Source: Diplocarpon mali
Taxonomy: Eukaryota; Ascomycota; Leotiomycetes; Helotiales; Drepanopezizaceae
NCBI GenBank assembly: GCA_024741835.1
Contig: JAENRP010000181.1
Span: 1-64,000 of the forward strand
Direction: 5' to 3'
Length of the DNA: 64,000 nt
Under the pieces are notes generated by a model that was not told the DNA's origin, did no database searches, and worked only from the letters and a program-made list of their open reading frames with translations. Each line of letters starts with the position of its first letter. Position 1 is the first letter of the stretch. A program made the position numbers and the translations under genes. Shown here piece by piece: positions 7,670 to 19,666 of this stretch.

Positions 7670-10426
7670 CTACTTGACATTATGCCACGCCATCTCCAGC
7701 AGCGCATCCCTCGCATCTGCACTCTCCCACGTGATCCTGACATCCATCTGCTCACTCCTCTTCCTCGAGATAGCAAACAGACTATCTCCCTTGAAGTACG
7801 CCAGCGTGCCATTCTTGCCATTGCCCGCCGCGGTGATCCTGTACAGCGGCCCGGCGGAATGAAGCACTTTCTTCTCGGGTAGGAACTGTAGGTCGTTCTC
7901 GATACACCAGTCCTCGACTCTGTGCCTGAATGTTGTTTCTTCGACGACTGGTGCCGGCTTAGCGGGGCTGATGGGAGCGAGTGGTGGGGTTGAGATGCGC
8001 GGGGTTTGTGATGGTAAGGGAAGCTGGGTTGCGGCTTTCAAGCCGAGGTCTAGGGCTTGGTTTATCATTTCGTGGCCTTTTTCGAATTCGGCTTCGATTG
8101 ATGTGAGGCTTTTGATAGAATCTGGAAAGACGGAGTCGCGCCACCATTCGAACCATTGTCCGATTTCTTGGTTGGGACCCACGACCGTTAGCCACTGATG
8201 CAGAGTATTGTGCCACATTGGGAAGATAGTCCCCACGATGACCTGGCCAAGAGTTTCAGGCTTGAGGATTTCGTTCCAAGCGAGGACGCCTTCCAGGGTC
8301 TGCATGAACGGCGATTGATCGTTCGGATCGACGATGAAATATTCTGGGTTCCTCAAAAATCGTGCCATGACTGGGAGGACGTGGTTCATGATCAGAGGTG
8401 TCCATTGATCGTTCTGGGGACTTGGACAGAGCACAACGCGCCACTGCTCCAATCCAGGTACGACTCCCTTTCGGAAGTCCCAGCCATCGATCAGGTGGCG
8501 AAATTTCCGCTTGATATCGCTGACCAGGCCTGTCGAACTCTTTGGGTCAACATGGTGCGGTGGCAGGTACTGGAGCCAGGGAAACAACCATAGATGCGGC
8601 AATTCCGTTGTGCGCCTCTTCCTTGGGTTCCAGGACGAGACCGCACCGTTGAGCTTTCCTACCACAGCCTGATCAAGTATTTGTGATCGAACAAATGGAG
8701 GCAAGAGCCCTTGCCAAACATCAAGAAGAGTCAGCAGAGGCGTGGGATCATAGACATTCCATGTTTGATGGATCGAAGAGACGATCTTTGGGAATATAAT
8801 CATGTAAATCATGCTTTCGTAAGCCGTTGTAGATTTGGAGTTGATTCGATGTGATCCATCATCCCTCAGATATTCCTGGGCGGTAAGGGCGTTGCTACCG
8901 TTCGAGGTAGCTCCAAGCATATGTCGTATTCTGAAAAGTTGAGGAGCCATACCGTTAAGCTTGGGATCGTCCAGCGGCCGCCAGCCTTCGGCTGCTTGCC
9001 GAAGAAATGGATGGACTGCAGCCACAGCAATACTCGAGAGTTCCTCGCTTGTTCTTGAAAGCCCTGGTTCAGCAGAGTTATCGGCAGCTATCAGTGCTTC
9101 GATGACAGGATCCCATTGCAGATCTTTCACAGCCTGGACGATGGATTGCACAGAATCTGCGAAGGACTTCATACGTTCATATTCTTGATGTTCCTCGTCA
9201 ATCATCTGTTGTTGCTGAAGCATAATCATTTCAATGTAGACTTTTCGTTCCTCGAGACTCTTCCATTCTTCCACGTATGCAGAGAGGTCGTTTTGAGCCC
9301 TTCGAGCCAATTTCCTCGATTCGGCTAGTTCTGCAGTCTCAAAACCGCCGGTGGTGGGTGTTAAAAGTCCAGAAGTTGAGGTAAGCAACCGCTGACCTGG
9401 AGCGGTCATATCCAAAATGGGAGCGAACGCTTCCGGGATCTCCAGACCAGGAGCAGCCCTCTGCACTTCCTCCAAAGTCCGAAATCTAGGCTTGGGTGCT
9501 CTACGAGGTGCGCTCATCCCGCTCCCACCTCCACTTTCCAGTCCTGACCTCGGCTTTTTTCGACGCAGCTTCTTGCGCTCTTCGTCCGAATCTTCATATA
9601 CCTCTCCCTTCAATTTGGCCTGGCGTTTCTCTTCCTCTATTTCCTGCTGCGATTTCTCCTTCACAGCACCGAGACCAACACCTTGTGGTCGCAGGGTAAC
9701 CTCAATAACTCCACTCCGACCCTGTCCGTCTTTTCCAAGGCCATCTCCTTCCTTGTAGCCCATCTTCGCCATCATCCTAGCTGCAAAAGACCCGGCATTG
9801 ACTCCAGGCGCGGCCTGCGCCTTGTTCCCTCCACGGCCATTGATCGCAGGCGTTGAAAAGGCACTAGGTCGCGATATCCTGGGTGTCGAAACCTCATCTT
9901 CGGTATACTGTAAAATCGGGGCCGCAGCAGAAGACGGCACAAAACCTCTCCCCAGCGGCGTGCTACTTTTCGCAGGTGTAAGCGCCTTATTCGCAGGCAT
10001 AGGACTCCGAAACCTTGGTCCTTTCGAGGCCCCAAGTCCCAGACCTCTTGGCGCAGTAGCTTCGTCCTCCACATCTTCGTCTTCATCTTCGTCTTCATCC
10101 TCGTCTTCTTCCTCGTCTTCTTCCTCGTCTTCTTCCTCGTCTTCTTCCTCGTCCTGTTTCTTCTGCCCCGTCGACACAAACGCCATCCCTTTGTCCCTCA
10201 GCGTCTTCTTTTTCCACCGCTTCCCCAGCCCCTCATCTTCGCTCTCGGAGCCGAAGACGCCTAATGCTGCGCTCTCTTTCGCGTCGCGACCGGTGCGCCG
10301 TCGTTTTCGCGGGTTGTAGTCAACGACCTCGTCGGCGTTGGGGTTGGTTGATGGGTGCAGAAAGTCATCTTCTTCCCCTGATGACTCGGAGGACGAGTCG
10401 TGGGCGAAAGCGTGTTTGGAGGACAT
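7670..10426 (-). CDS. G-patch spliceosome-disassembly protein (TFIP11/STIP, yeast Ntr1/Spp382), 918 aa
   Basis: Homolog of Septin/tuftelin-interacting protein 11. It activates the DEAH helicase Prp43 through its G-patch to take apart the intron-lariat spliceosome in the nucleus. One exon. Residues 1-90 are a TIP_N-type acidic, serine-rich head with a KRRR basic patch; 91-122 is an almost pure Glu/Asp run. The G-patch lies near 213-258 (SFAARMMAKMGYKEGDGLGK). The rest is the GCFC-like helical region, including HLWLFPWLQYLPPHH and the C-terminal EDWCIENDLQFLPEK. The reading frame stays open to an ATG at 10537, but the Met at 10426 (MSSKHAF) is preferred because such proteins start directly with the acidic head. 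A short upstream coding exon is not excluded. Confidence 0.9.
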   Translation of the reverse strand: MSSKHAFAHDSSSESSGEEDDFLHPSTNPNADEVVDYNPRKRRRTGRDAKESAALGVFGSESEDEGLGKRWKKKTLRDKGMAFVSTGQKKQDEEEDEEEDEEEDEEEDEDEDEDEDEDVEDEATAPRGLGLGASKGPRFRSPMPANKALTPAKSSTPLGRGFVPSSAAAPILQYTEDEVSTPRISRPSAFSTPAINGRGGNKAQAAPGVNAGSFAARMMAKMGYKEGDGLGKDGQGRSGVIEVTLRPQGVGLGAVKEKSQQEIEEEKRQAKLKGEVYEDSDEERKKLRRKKPRSGLESGGGSGMSAPRRAPKPRFRTLEEVQRAAPGLEIPEAFAPILDMTAPGQRLLTSTSGLLTPTTGGFETAELAESRKLARRAQNDLSAYVEEWKSLEERKVYIEMIMLQQQQMIDEEHQEYERMKSFADSVQSIVQAVKDLQWDPVIEALIAADNSAEPGLSRTSEELSSIAVAAVHPFLRQAAEGWRPLDDPKLNGMAPQLFRIRHMLGATSNGSNALTAQEYLRDDGSHRINSKSTTAYESMIYMIIFPKIVSSIHQTWNVYDPTPLLTLLDVWQGLLPPFVRSQILDQAVVGKLNGAVSSWNPRKRRTTELPHLWLFPWLQYLPPHHVDPKSSTGLVSDIKRKFRHLIDGWDFRKGVVPGLEQWRVVLCPSPQNDQWTPLIMNHVLPVMARFLRNPEYFIVDPNDQSPFMQTLEGVLAWNEILKPETLGQVIVGTIFPMWHNTLHQWLTVVGPNQEIGQWFEWWRDSVFPDSIKSLTSIEAEFEKGHEMINQALDLGLKAATQLPLPSQTPRISTPPLAPISPAKPAPVVEETTFRHRVEDWCIENDLQFLPEKKVLHSAGPLYRITAAGNGKNGTLAYFKGDSLFAISRKRSEQMDVRITWESADARDALLEMAWHNVK
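10065..10155. repeat. 12-bp coding microsatellite encoding an acidic run
   Basis: Repeats of CTTCTTCCTCGT and variants on the plus strand encode the Glu/Asp run of the TFIP11-like protein on the minus strand. The opposite strand reads as polyserine, which produces a false ORF. Length polymorphism between strains is likely. Confidence 0.8.
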
Positions 10427-10889
10427 CGCGGTGTGTTGGAAGATGTACTGGTCAAGCAAGGAGCCCATATATTTTGAGATTGAGGCGTCAAAGCCTAATT
10501 TAGCGTCGAGGTCACATGTTACCCCAGGTTTAGCCACACCTCACCTGCATGTGAACGTTCCGAAGCTATCAAAATCACTTCCGAGAGTCGTGTTACCAAA
10601 TGCTGAGGAGGCTACGTATATTATTAGAATTCTGAGATAATATAGCGGAGAACGTGTGTGTAATGGCCGTAAACTAGACAGATGTCAAGACCCGAATAGT
10701 TTAGGTTGCAGTCAGTCAATGATTCTATTATTGGTTCAGGTTTATGAAATGAAGAAGCATGCTCTCCCTGTACAGTATGCTAAGCATAATGTTCGTGATA
10801 TATCCTTAGCCGACCGTAGCCATATTTTCAACGAGCAATTGCAGCCAACTCCTCAACTCCGCTTACAACAAGCCAACCGTCCCAGTCAT
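10427..10889. other. Intergenic between TFIP11-like and PAC1 genes
   Basis: About 460 bp serving as the TFIP11-like promoter and the PAC1 3' end; both genes are on the minus strand. No ORF with a domain is seen. Confidence 0.6.
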
Positions 10890-12374
10890 TCATGATGCAA
10901 AGACGCGCACGTTCAAGTCTACACTCCCCGTAGCTATAACGCACTTTATACTGAGATTGGCCGGTTCGTCCTTACCGGAAGCTCCATTCAGCGTTCCGTT
11001 TACCCCGTTCGTTGCCGGTGTCTCTTTCACTGCTCCTGGTGCCCAGCGGATGCAGCTAACGAAGTGCCCGTGTGCTTCGTCCAGCGACTTGACCATCTTA
11101 CCCTCTTGTTCGAGGTCCCAGCATTTCAAAGTCTTGTCGTCGGCAACGCTGAGCAGATATCTACCTCCGGGGTGGAACACGAGACCACGCACCCAGTTGT
11201 CGTGTCCGACGAGGGTTTTGATCAACGTGCCTCGAGAGTCCCATATCCGTATGCTCTTATCCCGGGACCCTGTCGCGACAAACTCTGCTGAACTGCTTGC
11301 TGGAGGCGCTTTCTTCAGTCCGGCCAGTTTCGAGATGTTTGCGTAACTCGCTGGGGGCGCAAATACACAGCACTCGACAACATGCTCGTGACCCAGTAGT
11401 GTTGCTTTCGGCTCGCCAGAAGAAGCGTCCCATATCCTCGCTGTCTGGTCGGTACCGGTTGAAATTAGGAAACGTCCATCGAAAGAAGGCGAGACATCTC
11501 GAACCCAATCTGCATGTCCTCGAATGGTTTTCACACAATATCCCGTGGATACATCCCATACTCGTAACGTCTTGTCTCGGCTTGCTGATACTAGTAGATT
11601 TCCGGAGGATGGTGACCCAGCGGCACCACTGGGAACGAACCGAACTGCCGAGACCGTGTGGTCGTGTCCAGGCAATGTTCTTATATTTTTGTACTCATCG
11701 CTTGGATCCCACAATTTGATGGTCAAATCGCTCGAGCAAGATGCCAGCAAGATGCCCCCTCTTGGTCCCCCGAAGTCCACATCGTGTACTGCCTTTGTAT
11801 GCCCCTTTACCGTCCTTTCTAACTCTCCCAACTCCCAGTCCCATATCTTGATCGTGCTATCCTCCGAACCAGACGCGAGCGAAGAAAATACTGGGTGGAA
11901 CGCAACACAGGTTATCGGTTCTCTATGCGATTGAAGGGTGTGCCTTGCGGGAGAGCGTGGAAGCCACTGCTTTGGGTCTTGGTTCCTCCTCGAGAGGGAG
12001 GTCGGTGTTGCAGAATCTACCTCTGCTTGCAGGCTGGCGTTCCTCGACTCTAGTTCCATTATCTGCAAACTTGAATCAGCTATGTATGCCCATCCCATCA
12101 TCGCAGCTATGATCGTACCTTCTTCTGTAAGCGGACAACGCTCGTCCACTTTTTCTCTAAGAGCCCTTCATATTTCTTGCTGGTCGCGTCGTCGAAGCTA
12201 TCCCCAATGCTTAGTTCTTCTCTCAACGCCGCGGCACTACTTGTAAGGTTCTTGGACGAGAGGTAAGCTATGATCGACTTGTGTCTGGAGCGGTATTAGC
12301 AGCGCTCGCGGGTGCCATGCCGGGAGAATCTCTTACAGCTCCTCGGCCTGCCGCGACGTCAAAATCTGGGTCAT
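10890..12374 (-). CDS. PAC1: Nuclear distribution protein PAC1/NudF (LIS1 homolog), 458 aa
   Basis: LIS1-family regulator of cytoplasmic dynein, needed for nuclear migration along microtubules. Exons on the minus strand are 12374-12337, 12284-12119 and 12062-10890 (1377 nt). The 38-nt first exon encodes [13 protein letters not shown] and was placed by joining to [13 protein letters not shown], the LisH dimerisation motif. A short coiled coil ([19 protein letters not shown] to ASLQAEVD) follows, then seven WD40 repeats with clear GH...WD pairs such as [20 protein letters not shown] and [10 protein letters not shown] Gly/Asn/Ala-rich loop interrupts the last repeat, as in other fungal PAC1 proteins. 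Introns are 52 and 56 bp. Confidence 0.95.
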
Positions 12375-13286
12375 AGTGATCGCAATGGCGAAGGACGATA
12401 CATGAATGTTCAGACCACTGTGGCAGTGTCTTTCTGTCTCCGGCGGCGGAGCGAGCTAGCTGTGAACTTCCAGGAGTTTGTTTGCAATCGCGAGAAGCAG
12501 TGTTTACTTCCAGACCTGAGGTGTGACAGCTTGTGATGTGCTGTGCTTCGCTCTTCGTTGCGTAGCGTTGCGGCTTTGACAATCGTTGCTGGCTGCTGCG
12601 GCGCGCGTAGCCGGCTCAGGTCGCAGTGGGATGTTCGATCAGACGAAAGCGCGGGGTAGATGAGGTCTGCGAGCCACAATGTATCTCTCCTGACGTTGCG
12701 TGCAGTGATGCATTCCCATGGCGGGGAAGATTCGACTTGCAGGTATTGAATGTAATTTATCCCGATTTTGGCCCAAAAGATAGCCGAAGCCAACCCCTGA
12801 TCGTTGCGATTACTGCCCGTGTCATGCAGGAGGTAACCGTAGTGACGGCAAGCGGGCTAGAATAGAAATTTGGCGACAGTCAACAACACATCCACCGTCG
12901 GCATCTCCAGCACTCCTCACGATATATCGGCGCGCACATCTGTGGCTACTTACGTATTGCTGCTACGGTTTCTCATACACGGCGAGAACGTACAAATCAC
13001 GATCCTCAAACCCCGCAGAGTTCCAAAAATTGCTTTGAAGGAAAGAACCACCCAAACTTTGCGCCAAAATTTCCAGGTAAGCAGCATCCTGCCTCCTCGT
13101 CTTCGCCGCGAAAGATATGGCCTATACACGCACTGGGCCACATCTCGTCTTCCGAAAGATCGCGTGACGATGGAAAAGCACGTCGCCCTATCGTTGCGCA
13201 AGCTAACCCAGCGTGTCACAGGCAGCAAATCATCCAGCACTCCTCTCTCCAAAGAACGAACAATTGTCAATACGACTCTAGACGGC
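12375..13286. promoter_or_regulatory. Shared upstream region of PAC1 (minus) and STU2-like gene (plus)
   Basis: About 910 bp between two divergent start codons of microtubule-associated proteins. An open plus-strand frame from 12870 runs through the STU2-like start, but the upstream peptide has no domain and the conserved N-terminus begins at 13287. No specific regulator site can be assigned by eye. Confidence 0.5.
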
Positions 13287-16172
13287 ATGGCTGAAGTAGA
13301 GGAGGACTTCAGCTCTCTTCCTCTGGCAGATAGATTCCAGCACAAGGTAGGTACTATTGACCCCTCAACACCCCGCGTGCAAATACGTGCAAACAGACTG
13401 ATGTGATTGCCATAGCAATGGAAAGTCAGGAAGGCAGCCTACGAAGACGCTAGCAAACAGTTCGAGATCACCCCCGACGAGCACGACCCTGCATTTCGTC
13501 CTTTTCTACAAGACCCTGGACTATGGAAGGGCGCCGCGGCAGATTCAAACGTAGCGGCACAGCAGGAGGGCATCGCAGCATTGTGTGCATTCTTGAAGTT
13601 CGGTGGGCGTGAAGGTTGCACGAGGTATGCTGCGGTCAGGCTCAGAGGATGTTCGGATCTACTGACCTTCGCTCAGGACGAGAAGCCACACGATCACGCC
13701 ACTTGTTGAGAAAGGTTTGTCGTCTACCAGAGCTGCAACGAAGGCATCTGCGCTCGAAGCTATCTTACTATACATCGAATTGGATATACCCGCGCCAGTC
13801 GTCGAAGAACTGCTCCCAGCTCTTTCTCACAAGCAACCGAAAATCATTGCAGCAACGTTAGCAGCGCTGACGGCTGTTTACCACAATTATGGCTGCAAAA
13901 CAGTCGATCCGAAGCCAGTCCTCAAGACCCTGCCCAAGGCGTTCGGCCATGCAGACAAGAACGTACGAGCCGAGGCCACGAATCTAGCGGTGGAATTTTA
14001 CAGATGGTTGAGGGAAGCCATGAAGCCCATGTTTTGGAACGACTTGAAGCCCACTCAACAAACAGATATGGAAGCATCTTTCGAGAAGATCAAATCAGAG
14101 CCGACGCCGAAACAAGAGCGCTTCTTACGATCGCAGCAAGCGGCGATGTCACGAGCTCCACCTCCAGGTTCGGCGACAGCCGAAGAGGATGAATTAGAGG
14201 AAGAGCCCGTTGAGATTGATGCGTTCGACTTAGCTGAACCTCAAGATGTTCTCTCTAAGGTTGCAGCGGATTACACGGACCAAATGGCTTCGACAAAATG
14301 GAAGGAGCGTAAAGAAGCTTTAGAGGCTCTCTACGCCGTCCTGAATGTGCCGAGGATTAAGGACGGCGACTTTGGCGAGGTAGTCCGAGGACTCGCCAAG
14401 TCAATGAAAGATGCGAATATTGCCGTTGTTACCCAAGCGGCACAGTGCATTGAGGTGCTGGCCAAGGGGATGCGAAAGCCTTTCGGGAAATATCGATCCA
14501 TCATCATGGGGCCCATCATGGAAAGAATGAAGGAGAAGAAAGCCTCGGTTCAGGATGCACTCGGGGCCGCTCTCGATCAAGTGTTCTTGGCAACCAGCTT
14601 GACAGACTGTTTAGAGGAGACCCTTGGGTTTTTAGCTCATAAAAACCCTCAGGTCAAAGAAGGGACGATGAAGTTCCTGGTGAGAAGTCTAAGAACAACC
14701 CGAGAAGCTCCAACGAAGCCAGAGGTAGCATCAATAGTAGAGTCTGCTAAGAAACTCCTCTCCGAGTCGGCCGAAGTCTTAAGATCTGGTGGAGCAGAAA
14801 TACTTGGGACGGTCATGAAAATCATGGGTGAGCGAGCCATGGGCCCACACATGGAAGGGCTTGACGAGATCCGTAAGGTTAAGATCAAGGAGTACTTTGA
14901 AGTAGCTGAGGTCAAGGCCAAGGACAAGCCAAAGCCGGCACCTCAGGCTGCTGCGCGACCACCGCCCATAGCAGCGCCTAGGAAGGTCGTTGGGAAAAAG
15001 CCATCAGCTCCCAAAAAGCCAGCCCCGCCTCCGAGTCAATATGCCCAAGAAGCTCCTCTGGCACCTCAACCTACAGCAAGAAGCATTCCCGGATCGAAGG
15101 TCGGCGGACCGCCAAAGTCAGGTCTCGCTACCCCTGGTGGGGGTCTGAAGGCTCCTATGAAGCGGACTTTAGCCGGGCCAGGAGGAGTTCCAGCACCCAG
15201 CCTTACATCGCCTCGACGTCCCGTCTCGCAAGCTCCACCAGCCGAGGAAGAGGCTCCAGTGGCTCCACCGCGACTTGGCTTGGGTCGTGGTCTTGCTGGT
15301 CGTTCCCTAGCTTCCAAAGCTCCAGCACTCAATGCTGCGCCGTCCCCAACCTCACCTCCACCAAACTCCGGAATGACCGCTGTGGAGCGAGCCGAGCTGG
15401 AGGAACTACGACTCGACAAAGACCGTCTTCTTCGGCAATCAGATGATCTGCGCCAAGAGAAGTCTCGACTGAACTCGGAAGTTCAAGAGTTGAAACACCA
15501 GAATGCCCAACTAATAGAGGACCATACCAGGGATGTACTGTCCATCAAAGCCAAGGAGACCCAACTTGTCCGGGCTAGATCGGATTGCGAAGCTGCTGAA
15601 GCAATGTGCGGGCAGTTGAGGAGGGAGATGGAGAGACTGAAGCGTGCCCTCACCAGCGCGGAGAGAATCAATAGCCCGCCGGCAGTCTCCAGCCCAACCC
15701 GGGACGCTCCAGACGAAGCTGGAATATACCGTGACACGGGCATGTATGGTGGTATAGACAACGCACGACCCGGGTACAATCATCGCGCAGGAATGACTTT
15801 CAACGCAACATTCGGTGAGGAAAAGGAAAACACTGGCGATGCCTATGCTCAGCAATATGGCCGCAGCAAACTGAGCCCCGATTTGGGGCGTAACGGACGA
15901 ACAAGTGCCGCGAGCGGTAGTGGTGGGGGGAACAGTCCGGCCTCTGCATCATATCAAAGCACAAGGATGAGCCGAGACACGGGTACGGAGGGAGCCAGAG
16001 GCGATGGCCATACCGGCAGCCAAGGAGTGGAAAGTTGGAAGCGAGCGGCGGAGGTGACGAGTGCGCTCAAGGCGAAGATCGAGCAGATGAAGGTAAATTT
16101 CTCGTCCCACGGTCCGCAGCCAACCAGACTGATTCGTCCCCACAGGCACGGCAAGGTCTCAACCGACCGTAA
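13287..16172 (+). CDS. XMAP215/TOG microtubule polymerase (Stu2/Alp14 type), 903 aa
   Basis: Microtubule plus-end polymerase of spindle pole bodies and kinetochores. Exons are 13287-13346, 13416-13624, 13677-16092 and 16146-16172 (2712 nt). Two TOG arrays of HEAT repeats are visible. TOG1 spans about residues 5-240 (DRFQHKQWKVRKAAYEDA; SALEAILLYIELD). TOG2 spans about 275-510 (WKERKEALEALYAVL; HKNPQVKEGTMKFLVRSLR). A Pro/Ala/Lys-rich basic linker then gives lattice binding. A coiled coil (about 630-725, LEELRLDKDRLLRQSDDL) serves dimerisation. The tail ends EQMKARQGLNRP, completed by a 27-nt last exon. Two TOGs plus coiled coil is the yeast-type architecture. The start MAEVEEDFSSLPLADRFQHK is the family N-terminus. 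Confidence 0.92.
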
Positions 16173-16796
16173 GATACCCCATACATTTGACGACGACTTT
16201 TTGGGTTGCAATGAGAAATCTTTGGCGAAGGTGCATTGGCATTGGAGTTTGTTGTTTGCTCTGCCTGGCTGGGCTTCGTCTGGTGGTTCCCGGACCCATG
16301 GGAAGATGTGCTTCCCATCTTCACTCCCTGGACTGGATCGGGCTGGGGCCGGACGCGATGACGATAGGAATAAGGTCGAAATAAGGTCGAGGATAGGATG
16401 CGCAATACTTAAGTATGAGTGACGTGTTATGGGTTTATGTCATGGATGTTTTTTTTTGTTTTCCTTCCTCGCAGAATTGACTGCAGGCTTGCCGCGTTGC
16501 TGTCGCGTATGGTATGGCTGTACACATGCACGGGCTCCTGGACTACGCCGTAATCTAATCACGTGCTGCAACACGACTCGCTTCCCCCTTGTGCCGCGCT
16601 CTTCTTGTCCACTCCCGGCCTTCCAGTTCATCCTACGGCTGCCGATTCTCGTCTCCTTCGGCCGAGGAGCCGCGTGCGATGCGTGCATCGGCACTGCTGT
16701 CGCGCGACGAGGACCATGCCCGAGGTGATGGTACTCCTCGTGAAAGTGTCACGGGGTCGGGCTGCGCGCGGGCTGGTCACGCGGCGCTGGCTCGGG

Positions 16797-16820
16797 TCTC
16801 TCTCTCTCTCTCTCTCTCTC
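16797..16820. repeat. (TC)n microsatellite
   Basis: Twelve uninterrupted TC units followed by ACGCTCGCTCGCTCACTC. It lies in the G+C-rich gene-free stretch. Confidence 0.9.
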
Positions 16821-17621
16821 ACGCTCGCTCGCTCACTCTCCTTGGGCCGAGCGAGAGTGCGGAGGAGTGCTGCATGACTGCTGAAGAGGACCGGCAGGTT
16901 TGATCGATAGATAGATGCCTGCGACTGCAGCGTGTGCGTGGAGCCTCTACCACTGGTACTCGACGCTTGCATCTCACGCGGAGAGGGGACAGAGAGCGGG
17001 CGAGTGCGGTGGGCCAGTCCTGGTCTCGTCCTCTGGTCACGTGCTAGGCGGGGTGGGGAGGTCGGTCGTCACGGGCCGAGGCGCGGCGCTGGACCGAGAG
17101 CCGTGTTCCTTGGCTGGTCGAGGCGCGTCGGCCGTCCGCCCGGCCGGCATCGCCGTCGCCCTCTCGCCGCCGGCGCGGCAGACGTCGGGCGGTTGCTTGC
17201 ATCCCGTCGGGGGCTGGGAATGGTGTCCGGAGATCTCCCATCCACGGGCGTGCCAGCTGCGCCGCCGCCTCCTGCAGCCAGCAGCCAGCAGCCAGCAACC
17301 CCCCTCGCTCTCCGCCGAGTCCGCCCTGCGGCAACCTGCCTTGCTGCCGGTGCCCGAGGCTCCGTGCTGGAGACCGCCTGCGTCGCGCCCCGGGGCGAGA
17401 GATAGGTGTCGCGGCGAGCCGAGAGCCTCGCGCCTCTCCGGCCGGACGAGCAGAGCCCCCGCCCTCGTCTCGAGGAGGAGCGGGACTGATGCCGAGCAGA
17501 GACGGACGCCGACTCTCTCGCTGGCCGCGCACGCGCGAGCACTCCCTCTGCCGACCGGCCGCGAGGTTCGGGCGGGAGGCGTCTCGTTCGCCGGCGCAGG
17601 ATTCAACGCCGCTGGCCCTGG

Positions 17622-17650
17622 GGACTCGGGACTCGGGACTCGGGACTCGG
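17622..17650. repeat. GGACTCG heptamer tandem repeat
   Basis: Four copies of GGACTCG in a row (GGGACTCGGGACTCGG and onward), within non-coding G+C-rich DNA. Confidence 0.85.
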
Positions 17651-19411
17651 CTCTCGAGAGCTTTCGATCCTGGGTGCGGGCTGGCGCGTCAACCATCTGA
17701 ATTCGGATGGGGCCCGGGGCGGGCGCGCTGAGACCTGTCTCGAGCATGAGCAGCGATGGGAGGTGGGTGATGCGGGCTGGAGCGAGGGGAGGGCGCATGG
17801 TCGGTCGGCTGTCTTGCATTCATCGTGTAGATGGGGGTACAGCGGTCAAGTGCTCTCCCCTGTCTTCTCCCCGATCAAGCGGTTTTCCTTTCCTTGCCCA
17901 CGGACGACGGCGGTCGGACGGACAGGAGAAATTACTCGCGGCCGGGCTCGGGTCTGTGGGGACGGATGCGGACCCCCTCCTTTGCTAGTTTCCATCAAGG
18001 ACTGAGGGGATTCGATGGTGATGCCAACAAGGGTCCAGCCGTCTTCTCTCTCCGCCCGGGGACAACCCGTAGCTGCGTTCAGCGCCGTGTGCAATATCCA
18101 CGAGGAAAACGTGCAACTCGGCTGCTTCTACCTGGGGGGCGTGGGCTCAGCTGCTACGCCGTGACTGCTTTGCGTCGGGCACCGCGAGAGGGCGTGTGAG
18201 AGCTGGGGATGCGGAGGGGTCTGGGTTTCGGATTCGGGGAGTGTCTTGATCTCCGAGTCGGTAGGTGTGCTGCGGGGTCTCACGCACGACGAGGAAATCC
18301 AACCCCCCACGAGCTGCTTTCTCGAGCCGGCGGGCAGGTCAGGGGGAGCGGCGAGTGCGCCAGCCGGGGTCGTTGCGGCCGAGTAAACAACCGAGACTCG
18401 AGTCACCCTCCCCTCCCTGAGTTTCTGGCCCGAGCACCCGATCCGAGGAGTGGCCCAGAAGTATCAATCTGCGATGCTTCGGGCCGGGCACGCTCCCGCT
18501 ACGTCTGCGGATGGTTCTTCGAGTCTGCAGCTGTTATGGTAGCGGTCGAGTTCGCGAGCCGCATGTCACGGCATCGCTCCGCATACCAGCGTGGGTGGGA
18601 AGACCAGATGTCGAGGGGTGGGACTCCTCTGGTCGCCCTCACCGACAGCTGTGGAGAGAAAGCTCTGCAGCGGAGATGGGTTGGGAGGGATCGGTGCCAT
18701 CCCAAACCCGCCTTGCTGCTGAACAACTACCTCCTGGTGGATGCCTCACGTTCTGTTCTTGCCATCAGGATATCTAGCTCCGGTGGTCACGCTCGGGACC
18801 GGTAGACGGAGACTTGGTGCGGCGGGCGGGAACATGATGGGGGGGGGGGAACGAGACTCATGCGTTGAAATACACCGCTCCGGATTCTCCATTGAATAAG
18901 CATCATCGAACCCCAGCTGCAAGCTGCATTTGAAGTGAGGGCCCCAGGGACAAGGGGGAGGTTGAGCTGGGTTTTGAAGACAGGGTACACCGCTAGTTCC
19001 TTACCGCTTGCCCAACATCCACCCCCTCCATCTCCCCAACGTAAACACCGACGAGGAGGAGCAGGGTCCAAGGCCCTTGGACTCGTCGTCGCGGCCTGAG
19101 ATCATCGTGCAGCCCGGACGAGACGGAGCCCAAGGGTGGTGGCACCGTCCAGCTCCGACCAGATCGTCTCCGGTTCCCTCGAATCCGAATCACGAGAGAG
19201 AACCGACGCGGGCATGGGACAGTGGCATGGGTGAGATGCCGCCTGGCGTGGGAGCTGGCATCTCGCATCGCTCGCGGGAAGGGCGAGCAGAGGTCTGTAC
19301 GGGGAGAGGAGTGCGCGTCTGCTCGCTTGGGATCGGTTGGTTGCAGGCGTCGGGGCCGAGTGGTCGCATAGATGTAAATCGGCGGGTATTGTGTGCGTAG
19401 AGACAGGCGGG

Positions 19412-19459
19412 NNNNNNNNNNNNNNNNNNNNNNNNNNNNNNNNNNNNNNNNNNNNNNNN
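19412..19459. other. Assembly gap, 48 N
   Basis: A run of N. Peptides read across it are meaningless. It lies about 80 bp from a tandem repeat, suggesting repeat or high-G+C assembly trouble. A single further N is at 20742, beside a G-run. Confidence 0.95.
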
Positions 19460-19538
19460 AAGGGAAGCTGCTCTTGCCCGCGGCATGAAACTCGGCGGTA
19501 TTTACTTTCGCGCCCAAGCGAGACCTTCTCTTCTCGTG

Positions 19539-19666
19539 GAGCCGAACAGATGAAGAGGTCAGGGGGCAATGAGCCGAACAGATGAGGAGATCAGGGTGCA
19601 ATGAGCCGAACGGATGAAGAGATCAGGGTGCACTGAGCCGAACAAGATGAGGAGATCAGGGTGAGC
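19539..19666. repeat. 32-bp tandem repeat, four copies
   Basis: Units begin GAGCCGAACAGATGA at about 19539, 19571, 19603 and 19635, and each ends with AGATCAGGGTG or a near variant. Copies differ by a few substitutions, and the fourth has an extra base (AACAAGATGA). The function is unknown. Confidence 0.85.

Noticed and set aside
9798..10319. 173-codon plus-strand ORF with a long serine run
   Set aside because: It is the reverse strand of the acidic microsatellite in the TFIP11-like gene.
16915..17819. Overlapping ORFs of about 260 codons on both strands
   Set aside because: Both strands and several frames are open at once because stop codons are rare in this G+C-rich DNA. The peptides are Arg/Pro/Ala-biased and have no domain.
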